A model generated the notes under the pieces. That model was given only the letters and a program-made list of their open reading frames with translations. It made no database searches and had not been told where the DNA came from. A DNA stretch of 19,646 bases from CAYVTV01 sp964526475 (GTDB taxonomy: Bacteria > Bacteroidota > Bacteroidia > Bacteroidales > GCA-2748055), in assembly GCA_964526475.1 (NCBI GenBank), contig CAZGKF010000056.1, positions 1 to 19,646 on the forward strand. Direction: 5' to 3'. Both the position numbers and the translations under genes were made by a program. Below, one piece after another: positions 1 through 7,179 of the stretch. How positions within the stretch are numbered: the stretch's first letter is position 1; every line of letters starts with the position of its first letter.

Positions 1-25
1 TACTTTTTTGTGGCAGAAAAAAGTA
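1..25. repeat. Hairpin with perfect 9-bp arms at window start
   Basis: TACTTTTTT (1-9) is exactly complementary to AAAAAAGTA (17-25) across the 7-base loop GTGGCAG. The A/T-rich stem with a T run could serve as a bidirectional terminator for a gene lying left of the window. The 13-mer TGGCAGAAAAAAG inside it recurs as a direct repeat at 143-155. Role inferred only from structure. Confidence 0.5.
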
Positions 26-88
26 GGAATGAAATTGTTGGAATCCGTGGTGACTTTTCCGCCTCCCTGAAAAAGTACGGCGGACAAA

Positions 89-141
89 GCCCGCCTGCCA
101 AGCGCAAGAGCCATAAAAGGCGGGCAGGTTGCCTTTTTTTT
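89..141 (+). terminator. Possible GC-rich hairpin followed by T tract
   Basis: GCCCGCC (89-95) pairs with GGCGGGC (119-125) across a 23-base loop. A second small stem, GGCA/TGCC, follows and leads directly into a run of T ending near 141. The combination resembles a decayed intrinsic terminator or a dispersed repeat ahead of the GH20 gene. Stem and loop proportions are poor, so the call is tentative. Confidence 0.3.
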
Positions 142-198
142 TATGGCAGAAAAAAGCAGAAATTGAAAAACTATTATAAATCCTTAAAATAAAAGATC

Positions 199-1764
199 AT
201 GTTAAAGAAATGCAGAATCATCCTTTTTTTTGCCGGCATGTTTGTATTATCCCATGCTCAGGACATTGTTCCCTTACCAAATAAATATGATAAAACAGGA
301 GAGCTTTCGGTTCTTCCGAAAACATTAACGGTTTCGTCTTCTGATGAGGCGTTTAAGGAATTAATCCCTGGTTTCGTAAAAAATATAGAGGAATACTCCT
401 CAACTGTTGTTAAAGTGAAGAAAAAAAATGCTTACATCCAGTTGATAAGGAATTCAGGAATTGATAAGACCGAAGCCTACAGATTAACAGTTGAAAAAGA
501 CAGGATAAGAGTTGAAGCTGGTTCTGCGAATGGATGTTTTTACGGACTCCAGTCTCTTTTCCAGTTAATATACAGTGCCTGTCCCGGAGGACAGGTTTCC
601 TGTGCAGTGATTCAGGACGAGCCAAGGTTTGAATGGAGGGGATTTATGCTGGATGAATCCAGGCATTTCTTCGGGATGGATGAGGTTAAGAAGCTTCTGG
701 ACATGATGGCTTTACATAAGCTCAATAAATTTCACTGGCATCTTACCGATATGCCCGGATGGAGGATTGAGATAAAGCAATATCCCCTGTTAACCGAAGT
801 AGGAGGGATTGGGAATCACCTTGATAAAACTGCCTCTGCCAGGTTTTATACCCAGGCTGAAATCTCAGAGATAATTGATTATGCTGCAAAGAGGTTTATT
901 GAGGTAATTCCTGAGATTGACATGCCGGGCCATGCCAGGGCAGCTGTTAAAGCTTACCCTGAATTTAGCGGAGGAGGGTCGGCACGGTATCCGGAATTTA
1001 CCTTTAACCCTGGTAAGGAAGGAACTTACGGGTTTTTAACAAATATATTACGGGAAGTGGCCGGACTTTTCCCATCACAATTTATCCATATCGGAGGTGA
1101 TGAAGTGCATTTCGGAAACCAGGAGTGGAACAATCTGCCTGATGTTCAGCAATTAATGCGTACTGAGGATCTAAAGGACCTGGTGGAAGTAGAGCATTAT
1201 TTTCTCAGGAGGATGTCTGATTCAGTACAGAAACTTGATAAAACCCTTATTGGGTGGGATGAAGTTGTCGGCGCTGAACTTCCTGTTGCCAATACTGTGG
1301 CAATGTGGTGGCGGCACGATAAGCCTGAATTACTTGCAGAATCTCTCAAGAAGGGATATCAGGTAATAATGTGCCCCAGGCTCCCGCTTTATTTTAGTTT
1401 TATCCAGCATGAGTCTCATAAGCATCTGACCAAATGGACAAGATTTGCTCCGATAGAAAGTGTTTACAAGTTCCCGGATGAGTTAAATGTAGATGGAGTA
1501 TCTGTCGGGAATCCACTGATAAAAGGAATCCAGGCAAATCAATGGACCGAATATATTCATACTCCGGAAATCTTACAATTCAAGACCTATCCGCGATTAT
1601 CAGCTTTGGCTGAAGCAGCATGGACTAATGAGAGTATGAAAGAATTATCCGGTTTCTTCAAAAGAATGGACAGGATACTGGAATTATATGATAAAACAGG
1701 AAATGTTTACTTTGATTTCAGAAATCCTGATATTAAACCTAATGTTAAGCCACCTGTATGGTAG
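199..1764 (+). CDS. GH20 beta-N-acetylhexosaminidase, exported
   Basis: Glycoside hydrolase family 20 enzyme predicted to remove terminal N-acetyl-hexosamine residues from chitooligosaccharides, glycans or peptidoglycan fragments in the periplasm. The 521-residue protein starts with a signal peptide (about residues 1-20, ending SHAQ). An alpha/beta GH20b domain follows to about residue 140, then the catalytic barrel opening with FEWRGFMLDESRHFF near 145. Visible signatures are FHWHLTD at 178-184 and the catalytic HIGGDE at 297-302, where D301-E302 is the substrate-assisted catalytic pair. Aromatic patches WW and NQWTEY suit the sugar pocket. No F5/8 or other accessory module is attached. The next gene starts 20 bp after the stop if its internal ATG is used, so the two are probably one operon. 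Specificity (chitobiose versus host glycans) cannot be read from sequence. Confidence 0.93.
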   Translation: MLKKCRIILFFAGMFVLSHAQDIVPLPNKYDKTGELSVLPKTLTVSSSDEAFKELIPGFVKNIEEYSSTVVKVKKKNAYIQLIRNSGIDKTEAYRLTVEKDRIRVEAGSANGCFYGLQSLFQLIYSACPGGQVSCAVIQDEPRFEWRGFMLDESRHFFGMDEVKKLLDMMALHKLNKFHWHLTDMPGWRIEIKQYPLLTEVGGIGNHLDKTASARFYTQAEISEIIDYAAKRFIEVIPEIDMPGHARAAVKAYPEFSGGGSARYPEFTFNPGKEGTYGFLTNILREVAGLFPSQFIHIGGDEVHFGNQEWNNLPDVQQLMRTEDLKDLVEVEHYFLRRMSDSVQKLDKTLIGWDEVVGAELPVANTVAMWWRHDKPELLAESLKKGYQVIMCPRLPLYFSFIQHESHKHLTKWTRFAPIESVYKFPDELNVDGVSVGNPLIKGIQANQWTEYIHTPEILQFKTYPRLSALAEAAWTNESMKELSGFFKRMDRILELYDKTGNVYFDFRNPDIKPNVKPPVW

Positions 1765-1784
1765 TAAACAATTTATGGATAATT

Positions 1785-3080
1785 ATGAAAACACACAAAT
1801 TACTTTTTTTATTTACTATCACTGCATTTTGCACTTTTTCCTGTGTAAGGGAGGGTGTGAATTCAGATTTACCGGTACAGGAATTCATAACAGCCGGGAA
1901 TCCTGAGAGAGCAGGTTTTTATCAGGCCCGTCTGGATCTTATTGATACCGTTCTGACAGATTATGTGAAGAAGGGAATTCTTCCCAATGCAGTAACTTTT
2001 GTTGCCCGTAAAGGAATAATCGTTCACCATAAAGCGTATGGATGGAAAAATATAGAAGATAAAACCCCTGTAAGTAAGTACGAAATCTTTCGTATTGCTT
2101 CCCAGACGAAAGCCATTACCTCTGTAGCTTTGATGACACTTTTCGAGGAAGGTAAATTCCTGCTGGATGACCCGGTTTCCAAATATATACCTGACTTTGA
2201 GAATGTTACAGTTTTGGAATCTTTCAATGACAAGGATACCAGTTATACCGCCAGACCAGCTACCGGGAAAATTACCATAAGGCATTTACTTAATCATACC
2301 TCAGGGATACATTATGGAATACTGCGTTCCGGACAAGGGAATATGATGTATGCAAAAGCTGGGATTCCTGCTGTTTGTTCACTTGAGCCTCTGACAATTG
2401 AAGAGGTTTCCATGAGAATTGCAAAGATGCCTTTAATGTTCGAACCCGGGGAGAAATACCTTTACGGAATGAATACCGACATTTGCGCATATCTTATCGA
2501 AATACTTTCAGGAAAGCCCTTTGATGTTTTTTTAAAGGAACGGATATTTGATCCTCTCGGGATGAAAGATACATATTTCTACCTTCCGGTTGATAAAGTC
2601 AACAGGCTTGTGACATTATATTCTTCTTCCCCGCAGGGACTGGTTAAGCATGAAAATGATTCTTACCAGAATTATCCGGTAAGTGGAGCTAAGACTCTTT
2701 TTCTGGGTGGAGCCGGATTGTGCGGAACTATTCAGGATTATGCAAGTTTTTGTCAGATGCTGCTCAATGGTGGGATTTTTAACGGAAACAGAATTATCAG
2801 CAGGAAAACAGTTGACCTGATGACTATGAATCAGATCGGAGAAAAATCCATTGGAGGAGGGATGAAATTCGGACTCGGTTTTGGATTATATGGAGAGGCA
2901 GGTGCTGCAAGTCACCTGGTTTCAGGAAAGGCATATCGCTGGGGAGGCCTGTACCATACAAATTATTTAATTGATCCGGAGGAAGATCTTATTATGCTAT
3001 TTTATACAAATGTTCATCCACACCGCGGACCAAATACACACTGGATTTTCCATAACCTGGTTTATCAGGCTTTGAAATGA
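1785..3080 (+). CDS. Serine hydrolase, class C beta-lactamase / family VIII esterase fold, lipoprotein
   Basis: Predicted envelope-anchored serine hydrolase of the beta-lactamase class C / penicillin-binding-protein-like superfamily (esterase, D-aminopeptidase or amidase activity; substrate unknown). I start it at the internal ATG 1785 rather than 1758, because this places MKTHKLLFLFTITAFCTFSC at the N-terminus, a lipoprotein signal with Cys20 as the lipid site. The earlier ATG would add nine residues overlapping the GH20 stop. The catalytic SxxK is S106-Q-T-K109. The general-base Tyr is Y227 in YGMNTD, resembling the YSxxxDVLG box of EstB-type family VIII esterases. The third box is WGGLYHTN, as in WGG-type esterases rather than the KTG of true beta-lactamases. 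The product of 431 residues is full length for the family. It probably shares a transcript with the hexosaminidase upstream and may act on glycan or peptidoglycan-derived substrates, which is an inference from position only. Confidence 0.88.
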   Translation: MKTHKLLFLFTITAFCTFSCVREGVNSDLPVQEFITAGNPERAGFYQARLDLIDTVLTDYVKKGILPNAVTFVARKGIIVHHKAYGWKNIEDKTPVSKYEIFRIASQTKAITSVALMTLFEEGKFLLDDPVSKYIPDFENVTVLESFNDKDTSYTARPATGKITIRHLLNHTSGIHYGILRSGQGNMMYAKAGIPAVCSLEPLTIEEVSMRIAKMPLMFEPGEKYLYGMNTDICAYLIEILSGKPFDVFLKERIFDPLGMKDTYFYLPVDKVNRLVTLYSSSPQGLVKHENDSYQNYPVSGAKTLFLGGAGLCGTIQDYASFCQMLLNGGIFNGNRIISRKTVDLMTMNQIGEKSIGGGMKFGLGFGLYGEAGAASHLVSGKAYRWGGLYHTNYLIDPEEDLIMLFYTNVHPHRGPNTHWIFHNLVYQALK

Positions 3081-3211
3081 TTGTTATTCAACTGCTTAAA
3101 GTCCCTCCTGGGAGATTTAGGGGTATTCGGTCAGTTATGGTAATTTTATAATTTTGGAGTATTTGTTGTTCTTTGTGGAATGATTCAATTATTAATTTCA
3201 AGTAAGCTAAT

Positions 3212-3508
3212 ATATATAATCACTGTTGTCCGGCAAAATATCAGAACATTAATATAATAAATATTTGACTTCGTCGATCCCTTCGGGGTTCGCTGCTCTG
3301 CAGCTATAATGCAAACATGTAATTAATTGGCTACAAATATTTTGCTGCTCTGCAGCATTTTCTAAGCGGCAGCACCGCGCAAATATTTGTAGAAATAATG
3401 ACAAGTGCCAAAAGGCACAAAGATAGGGGCGAAATATTTGTAAATACCAAAAAATCAATGTGTTTAGACAATTATAAAAATTTTTATCGGACACCAATGA
3501 TATATAAT
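3212..3508. mobile_element. 279-bp MITE-like element (3221-3499) with 9-bp target-site duplication
   Basis: The ends are imperfect terminal inverted repeats. The left end CACTGTTGTCCGGCAAAA (3221-3238) matches the complement of the right end, CATTGGTGTCCGATAAAA (3499 back to 3482), at 14 of 18 positions. Both ends are directly flanked by the same 9-mer ATATATAAT (3212-3220 and 3500-3508), the expected mark of transposition. The interior has no transposase. It has the hairpin word GCTGCTCTGCAGC twice (3292-3304, 3344-3356), the stem GTGCC-AAAA-GGCAC (3405-3418) and four copies of AAATATTTG or a one-base variant. End sequence and duplication length are compatible with an IS4-type relative mobilising it, but that family assignment is inferred. 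Confidence 0.75.
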
Positions 3509-3722
3509 GTTAATTTTGAAGCATGAATTTTTCCGAATTAACTGATAAAAAAAATGGTCTCGATTTAAATCGGGGGATGGCAATGCTTTATCGTTAATAT
3601 GTACAGAGTATTCATAATTCTTTGGTTATAAATGTGATAATATCCTCCAGGTTCTTTTTCTTATGATCTATTAAATGAAATTTTTATATATTTAAAAAGA
3701 TTCTTTTTTTTTGAAATTTATC

Positions 3723-3730
3723 TATATTTG
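3723..3730 (+). promoter_or_regulatory. Candidate -7 box (TATATTTG) for the URO-D family gene
   Basis: TATATTTG matches the Bacteroidota primary sigma -7 consensus TAnnTTTG exactly. It lies 115 bp upstream of the ATG at 3846. No TTG is found at the usual -33 spacing, so the promoter is either weak or the match is chance in AT-rich DNA. Confidence 0.4.
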
Positions 3731-3845
3731 AATCGATTTCATGTTAAAATCATGAAATATTCAAGCTTGATTTGAAATTATGTTATTAGGCATTAATGAA
3801 CTCCTTAGGATGAAGCCGACATTTAATTAATACACACTCTTAACT

Positions 3846-4991
3846 ATGAACCTCTCCTCAAAACAACGTATCAATCTGGCTATGAACCTGCAAAAACCTG
3901 ACAGGGTTCCGTTGATGTGTCAGTTCAGTATCGGAAGCATGATGCAGCAACTGCAGCCTGATCCGGTGAAATTCTGGTATGATCAGAATATCTTCGCCGA
4001 CGCACTGATCACTCTGTGTAAAAAATTCAGGTTTGATGGGATACTGGTCAGTCTGCACGGTCATTCCCCTGACTGGAATAAGACATTGATCAAAAGCGAA
4101 CCACTGGATAGGGGTTCGGTCAAACTGACATTCCATGACAGAACAGAATTACACTCATTAACAGACCTGCCTTTGGTTTCTTTCAACGAAAAAAGAAGCT
4201 TCCCGGATATTGAGGAAATAGATGTTGAAAAAGATATCCCTTCTGTTATAAATTACATTCCTGTATCCGGAAATCTTCATTTTAAAATTGATACGGCGAA
4301 TCTTTCCGGTATATTCGATATCATTTATCAAAAAACAGGAGAGGAGTATTCCATTCATGGTGAAGTAACTTCTCCATTCGATTATTTTCTCGATTTGTTT
4401 GGTTATGAGAGTGGATTACTGGCATTGATCATGGCTCCTGAAAAGTGTAAAACTATATTGGATAAATTTACCAATGGAATACTGGAAATTGCTGTAAAAA
4501 TGTGCGACAAGCCCATCGATGCGATTAAAGTTTCTTCCCCTTTTGCAGGAATGGGTTTTATTTCATCAGAACAGTACAGGGAATTTGTTTTACCCTACGA
4601 AAAGCGGATCATTACGGCAATCCGGGATAAGGGAAAACATGTGTACGTGCACACCTGCGGCTCCATAGGCGACCGTCTGGAACTGATGCGGGAGAGCAAT
4701 ATCTCCGGACTTGAATGCCTGGATCCTCCACCGATAGGAAATGTAGATCTGGAAAATGCCTTTGAACGAATAGGGGATGATCTGTTCATTAAAGGGAATA
4801 TTGATTCTGTGCATACACTGCTTTATGCTGATGATGAAAAAGCTGAAGCGGATGTGCGTCAGATCATAAATATTGGAAAAAAGAAGGGGAAAGGATTTAT
4901 TTTAAGTACCGCCTGTTCTATAGCACCCATGGTTTCGAAGGAACGATTATTGATGCTTTCCCGCATTGTGGAGGATTACGGAAATTACTGA
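3846..4991 (+). CDS. Uroporphyrinogen decarboxylase family protein, MtaA/CmuA-like
   Basis: Member of the URO-D superfamily, more like corrinoid:thiol methyltransferases (MtaA, MtbA, CmuA) than the heme enzyme HemE. The 381-residue chain opens with SSKQRINLAMNLQKPDRVPLM, the usual RxxxAxxxxxPDRVP start of that subgroup. It carries VHTCGSIGDRL with H269 and C271, and a downstream C357 in the STACSI stretch. This H-x-C...C arrangement is the zinc site that activates the thiol methyl acceptor in MtaA/MtbA. Substrate is unknown. No corrinoid-binding protein, cognate methyltransferase or reductive activator is adjacent, so the methyl-transfer role is inferred from family only. The C-terminus (VEDYGNY) looks native. 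The last 7 bp overlap the end of the convergent HEPN gene. Confidence 0.85.
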   Translation: MNLSSKQRINLAMNLQKPDRVPLMCQFSIGSMMQQLQPDPVKFWYDQNIFADALITLCKKFRFDGILVSLHGHSPDWNKTLIKSEPLDRGSVKLTFHDRTELHSLTDLPLVSFNEKRSFPDIEEIDVEKDIPSVINYIPVSGNLHFKIDTANLSGIFDIIYQKTGEEYSIHGEVTSPFDYFLDLFGYESGLLALIMAPEKCKTILDKFTNGILEIAVKMCDKPIDAIKVSSPFAGMGFISSEQYREFVLPYEKRIITAIRDKGKHVYVHTCGSIGDRLELMRESNISGLECLDPPPIGNVDLENAFERIGDDLFIKGNIDSVHTLLYADDEKAEADVRQIINIGKKKGKGFILSTACSIAPMVSKERLLMLSRIVEDYGNY

Positions 4992-5257
4992 TCGTTGAAG
5001 TGTCTGGCCAATCTTTTATCAAATTTCCCGGTCTTTACGAAATGTTCCCCAAATTTCTGTCTCACTCCCGGATGGCTGGATACTTCAATCTTGTGTTTTG
5101 CAAGCAATGCCCCAATAGCATAGAAGCATGCATAATACAATCTGTTGATGGCTGTATTCCAGAATTTGTTCTCAATGTGGGTCCGGACTTCATCAATAGT
5201 CTCCCTTGCACGCTCAATTCGGTATTTTATATAATCTTCGGGCTTATATTTTGTCAT
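4985..5257 (-). CDS. HEPN-domain protein, C-terminally truncated (HepT-like toxin partner)
   Basis: Small helical HEPN-family protein of the kind paired with MNT nucleotidyltransferases in MntA/HepT-type toxin-antitoxin modules, where HEPN is the RNase toxin. The ATG overlaps the stop of the MNT gene by ATGA (5254-5257), so the pair is translationally coupled. The first part is typical: N38-R-L-Y-Y-A-C-F-Y-A47 and SSHPGVRQKF near 60-69. At 90 residues it is clearly short. Relatives run to roughly 125-135 residues and continue after the FVKTG...HFN region into a conserved Arg...GDY/DF stretch that supplies the R-x4-6-(H/Y) active-site motif. Here the frame ends in HFNDQ exactly where the convergent URO-D gene ends, and I could not find the missing tail in any frame beyond 4985. 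The toxin is therefore probably inactive (inference). Confidence 0.82.
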   Translation of the reverse strand: MTKYKPEDYIKYRIERARETIDEVRTHIENKFWNTAINRLYYACFYAIGALLAKHKIEVSSHPGVRQKFGEHFVKTGKFDKRLARHFNDQ

Positions 5258-5574
5258 AAAAGTTTCCCTTCCCTCATTACATTCTGGTAAAAAGGTGTGA
5301 TCTTATATTTTGTATTCCATTCCTTTTCGCTGTAAATCATCGGACTAATCACTTCTCCCGTGTCAAATTCAAGGTCGTACAATGGGTAGGTAATTTTTTG
5401 CTCATCTTCTTGTGATATTTTGTCCTTATTCAACAATATCAGCAAGTCCCAGTCGGAGTTGCTCCTGGCTGTCCCCCGCGACCGGGAGCCATACAAATAA
5501 ATTTTCGCTCTCGGTTCTTTTTCTGTGACGATTTTCTTTATTTGTCTCAATATTTTGCTGTCAGAATTTTTCAT
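5254..5574 (-). CDS. MNT-type nucleotidyltransferase domain protein (MntA-like antitoxin)
   Basis: Minimal nucleotidyltransferase of 106 residues. It shows the polymerase-beta-type signature GS-x10-D-x-D exactly: G29-S30, then D41-W-D43, with a later acidic segment DLEFDTGEVISPMIYS. In characterised MntA/HepT pairs the MNT protein AMPylates the HEPN toxin and so neutralises it. All visible catalytic residues are intact, unlike its truncated partner. It lies immediately upstream of the HEPN gene with a 4-bp overlap, and 73 bp downstream of the DUF721/recF pair on the same strand. Its own -7 box sits only a few bases from the ATG. Activity on this particular HEPN is inferred from the pairing. 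Confidence 0.9.
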   Translation of the reverse strand: MKNSDSKILRQIKKIVTEKEPRAKIYLYGSRSRGTARSNSDWDLLILLNKDKISQEDEQKITYPLYDLEFDTGEVISPMIYSEKEWNTKYKITPFYQNVMREGKLL

Positions 5575-5578
5575 ATTC

Positions 5579-5586
5579 CAAATATA
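5579..5586 (-). promoter_or_regulatory. Candidate -7 box (TATATTTG) abutting the MNT start
   Basis: On the minus strand TATATTTG fits TAnnTTTG perfectly and ends only 4 bases before the ATG at 5574. Transcription would begin at or next to the start codon, suggesting a leaderless message. No -33 TTG is visible at normal spacing. Confidence 0.4.
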
Positions 5587-5647
5587 ATCAAAAAAAGACT
5601 CTATCTTTTCTTTGGTAGCTGAATTTTTGGTTTACAATTGTGGGCAA

Positions 5648-5938
5648 CTATCTTATAATAATCCCATCTATTAAATCCTTCCCGGCTCTTTCATTAAGTC
5701 TTTCTATAAGCTGTTCCTTTATCATATTTATCTCAGCTTTCACAATGGATGAATTGATGGTAACAAACAGTTTTCTGTCTTTGATGTACAGATTCTTTGT
5801 GAACTGCATGATCCTCTTCCCGAGTAATTCTTCCCATGCATTTAAAAGGCGGACTTCGGCAATTTTTTTATCGGCCCCGTATTTCTGCATAAGTGCATTT
5901 ACGAGTTCTTTAATGGGAGTAGTTTTGCTTCTTCTCAT
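5648..5938 (-). CDS. DUF721 family protein (DciA-like)
   Basis: Short (96 aa) DUF721-family protein. Family knowledge: DUF721 includes DciA, the ancestral loader or operator of the replicative helicase DnaB, and in Bacteroidota this gene commonly neighbours recF. Supporting features are the N-terminal helix TTPIKELVNALMQKYGADKKI, the conserved W-E-E-L-L-G-K-R-I turn (WEELLGKRI near 45), and the strand pair LYIKDRKLFVTINSSIVKAEI with the later LIERLNERAG. The ATG overlaps the recF stop as ATGA, indicating translational coupling. The function in helicase loading is an inference from the family, since the Bacteroidota form is shorter than proteobacterial DciA. Confidence 0.88.
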   Translation of the reverse strand: MRRSKTTPIKELVNALMQKYGADKKIAEVRLLNAWEELLGKRIMQFTKNLYIKDRKLFVTINSSIVKAEINMIKEQLIERLNERAGKDLIDGIIIR

Positions 5939-7044
5939 CCTTTCTGTTCAATTTTTTGGTCTGAGCTGATCCCGAAAACCAGATGCCCGGAATCTATTTT
6001 CCGTAGAATCTGACTCAGGTGGTCTTTATTTGTGTCTGTAATGAATATCTGACCGAACCTGCCGTCAGCAACAAGTTTAATGATCTGTTCCACCCGCAGT
6101 GCATCAAACTTGTCGAAGATATCATCGAGAAGGAGGATAGGATTTATCTGCCTTACCTTTTTTATAAAACTGAACTTAGCAAGTTTGAGTGCAACCTGAT
6201 ATGTTTTTTGCTGTCCCTGTGATCCTGTTTTTTTTATAGGGGTATTTCCCAGGTTCATCTGCAGATCGTCTTTATGAATACCTGCAGTGGTATACTGGAG
6301 GATCATATCTTTTCTCAGGGAATTTGTCAGGAGACTTTGCATATCGCTGTTCATTAACTGACTATCATAAACGAGACTGACATTCTCGAGGTTGGAAGAA
6401 ACGAAGCTATAATATTCACTGAAAACAGGCTGGATATTCTTTATAAACTCATTACGGGCATGGAAAATTTTTTCACCGTTCTGTATTAACTGATCATCCC
6501 AAACACCCAGCATATCCTTGTCATAAGCCACCGCCCCTGCAATATCTTTAAGAAGCTTGTTCCTTTGTGATAATGCCCTGTTATAGAGAAGCAGGCTTTC
6601 AAGATAATCTTTATCATATTGAACAATAACACTGTTTATAAATTTCCTTCTCTCCTCACTTCCTTCCATTATCAAACTACTATCTGCAGGAGATATCATC
6701 ACAAGCGGAAACAACCCTACATGATCCGCCAGCCTCTGGTATTCTTTCTTATTTTTTTTGAAGATTTTTCTTTTGTTGCGATATATGCCACAATATACCT
6801 CATATTCAGTATCTTCCCGCACAAAATCCCCCTGAATTACGGCAAATTCTTTTTCAAAACTGATGTTTTGACTGTCAATGGTATTGAAATAACTCTTGCA
6901 GAGTGAAAGATAATGTATTGCATCAAGCAGATTGGTTTTTCCAACCCCGTTGTTCCCCACGAAACAGTTTATTTTTTCATTGAATACCAGTGTTGCTTCA
7001 CTGTAATTCTTAAAGTTTAATAGTGATAGTTTTTTGAGGTGCAT
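5935..7044 (-). CDS. recF: DNA replication and repair protein RecF
   Basis: RecF, the SMC/ABC-type ATPase that with RecO and RecR helps load RecA at single-strand gaps and stalled forks. The 369 residues are normal length. The Walker A motif is GNNGVGKT at 30-37. The ABC signature region is KKTGSQGQQKTYQVALKLA near 267-285, and Walker B is PILLLDDIFDKFD near 302-314. The N-terminal MHLKKLSLLNFKNY is the classic RecF opening and supports the start at 7044. It is the first gene of a minus-strand unit with the DUF721 gene (4-bp overlap) and diverges from the TPR gene across 135 bp. A perfect -7 box lies 18 bp upstream of the ATG. Confidence 0.97.
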   Translation of the reverse strand: MHLKKLSLLNFKNYSEATLVFNEKINCFVGNNGVGKTNLLDAIHYLSLCKSYFNTIDSQNISFEKEFAVIQGDFVREDTEYEVYCGIYRNKRKIFKKNKKEYQRLADHVGLFPLVMISPADSSLIMEGSEERRKFINSVIVQYDKDYLESLLLYNRALSQRNKLLKDIAGAVAYDKDMLGVWDDQLIQNGEKIFHARNEFIKNIQPVFSEYYSFVSSNLENVSLVYDSQLMNSDMQSLLTNSLRKDMILQYTTAGIHKDDLQMNLGNTPIKKTGSQGQQKTYQVALKLAKFSFIKKVRQINPILLLDDIFDKFDALRVEQIIKLVADGRFGQIFITDTNKDHLSQILRKIDSGHLVFGISSDQKIEQKG

Positions 7045-7062
7045 GAAATGAATTTATACTTT

Positions 7063-7070
7063 CAAAGATA
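7063..7070 (-). promoter_or_regulatory. Candidate -7 box (TATCTTTG) of recF
   Basis: Minus-strand TATCTTTG is an exact TAnnTTTG match placed 18 bp ahead of the recF ATG. No clear TTG is seen around -33. It lies in the divergent 135-bp region shared with the TPR-gene promoter. Confidence 0.5.
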
Positions 7071-7110
7071 TGAAAACTGCCTGAATTCTTTTCCTTTTTT
7101 GATGTTATAG

Positions 7111-7143
7111 TTTGCTGGATTTTAATAAAAAGCATTACATTTG
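7111..7143 (+). promoter_or_regulatory. Promoter of the TPR-ribH unit (TTTG-N21-TACATTTG)
   Basis: TTTG at 7111-7114 and TACATTTG at 7136-7143 form a full Bacteroidota -33/-7 promoter with 21-bp spacing. The expected start site leaves roughly a 30-base leader before the ATG at 7180. It faces the recF promoter back to back. Confidence 0.7.
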
Positions 7144-7179
7144 CGTTTGTTTTAGAAAAAGATATTCAGATACATTGAT

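Larger units (their letters stand above)
3081..3845. other. 765-bp intergenic region with a MITE-like element
   Basis: No credible coding region is seen. The left part (to 3211) is AT-rich with a small CCC/GGG palindrome near 3102-3115. Positions 3221-3499 form a MITE-like element described separately. The right part (3509-3845) is AT-rich and carries a candidate -7 box for the next gene at 3723-3730. The one minus-strand open frame across the element (3249-3497) has low complexity and no recognisable family. Confidence 0.6.

Noticed and set aside
10..192. 60-residue open frame ahead of the GH20 gene
   Set aside because: Low-complexity basic sequence crossing two hairpins and a direct repeat, with no family likeness. 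It is better explained as repeat or terminator DNA.
1758..1784. Upstream ATG extending the serine hydrolase by nine residues
   Set aside because: It overlaps the GH20 stop and would bury the lipoprotein signal. The internal ATG 1785 gives a normal signal peptide.
3249..3497. 82-residue minus-strand frame inside the MITE-like element
   Set aside because: The translation follows the hairpin repeats and resembles no transposase. It is likely a by-product of the repeat sequence.
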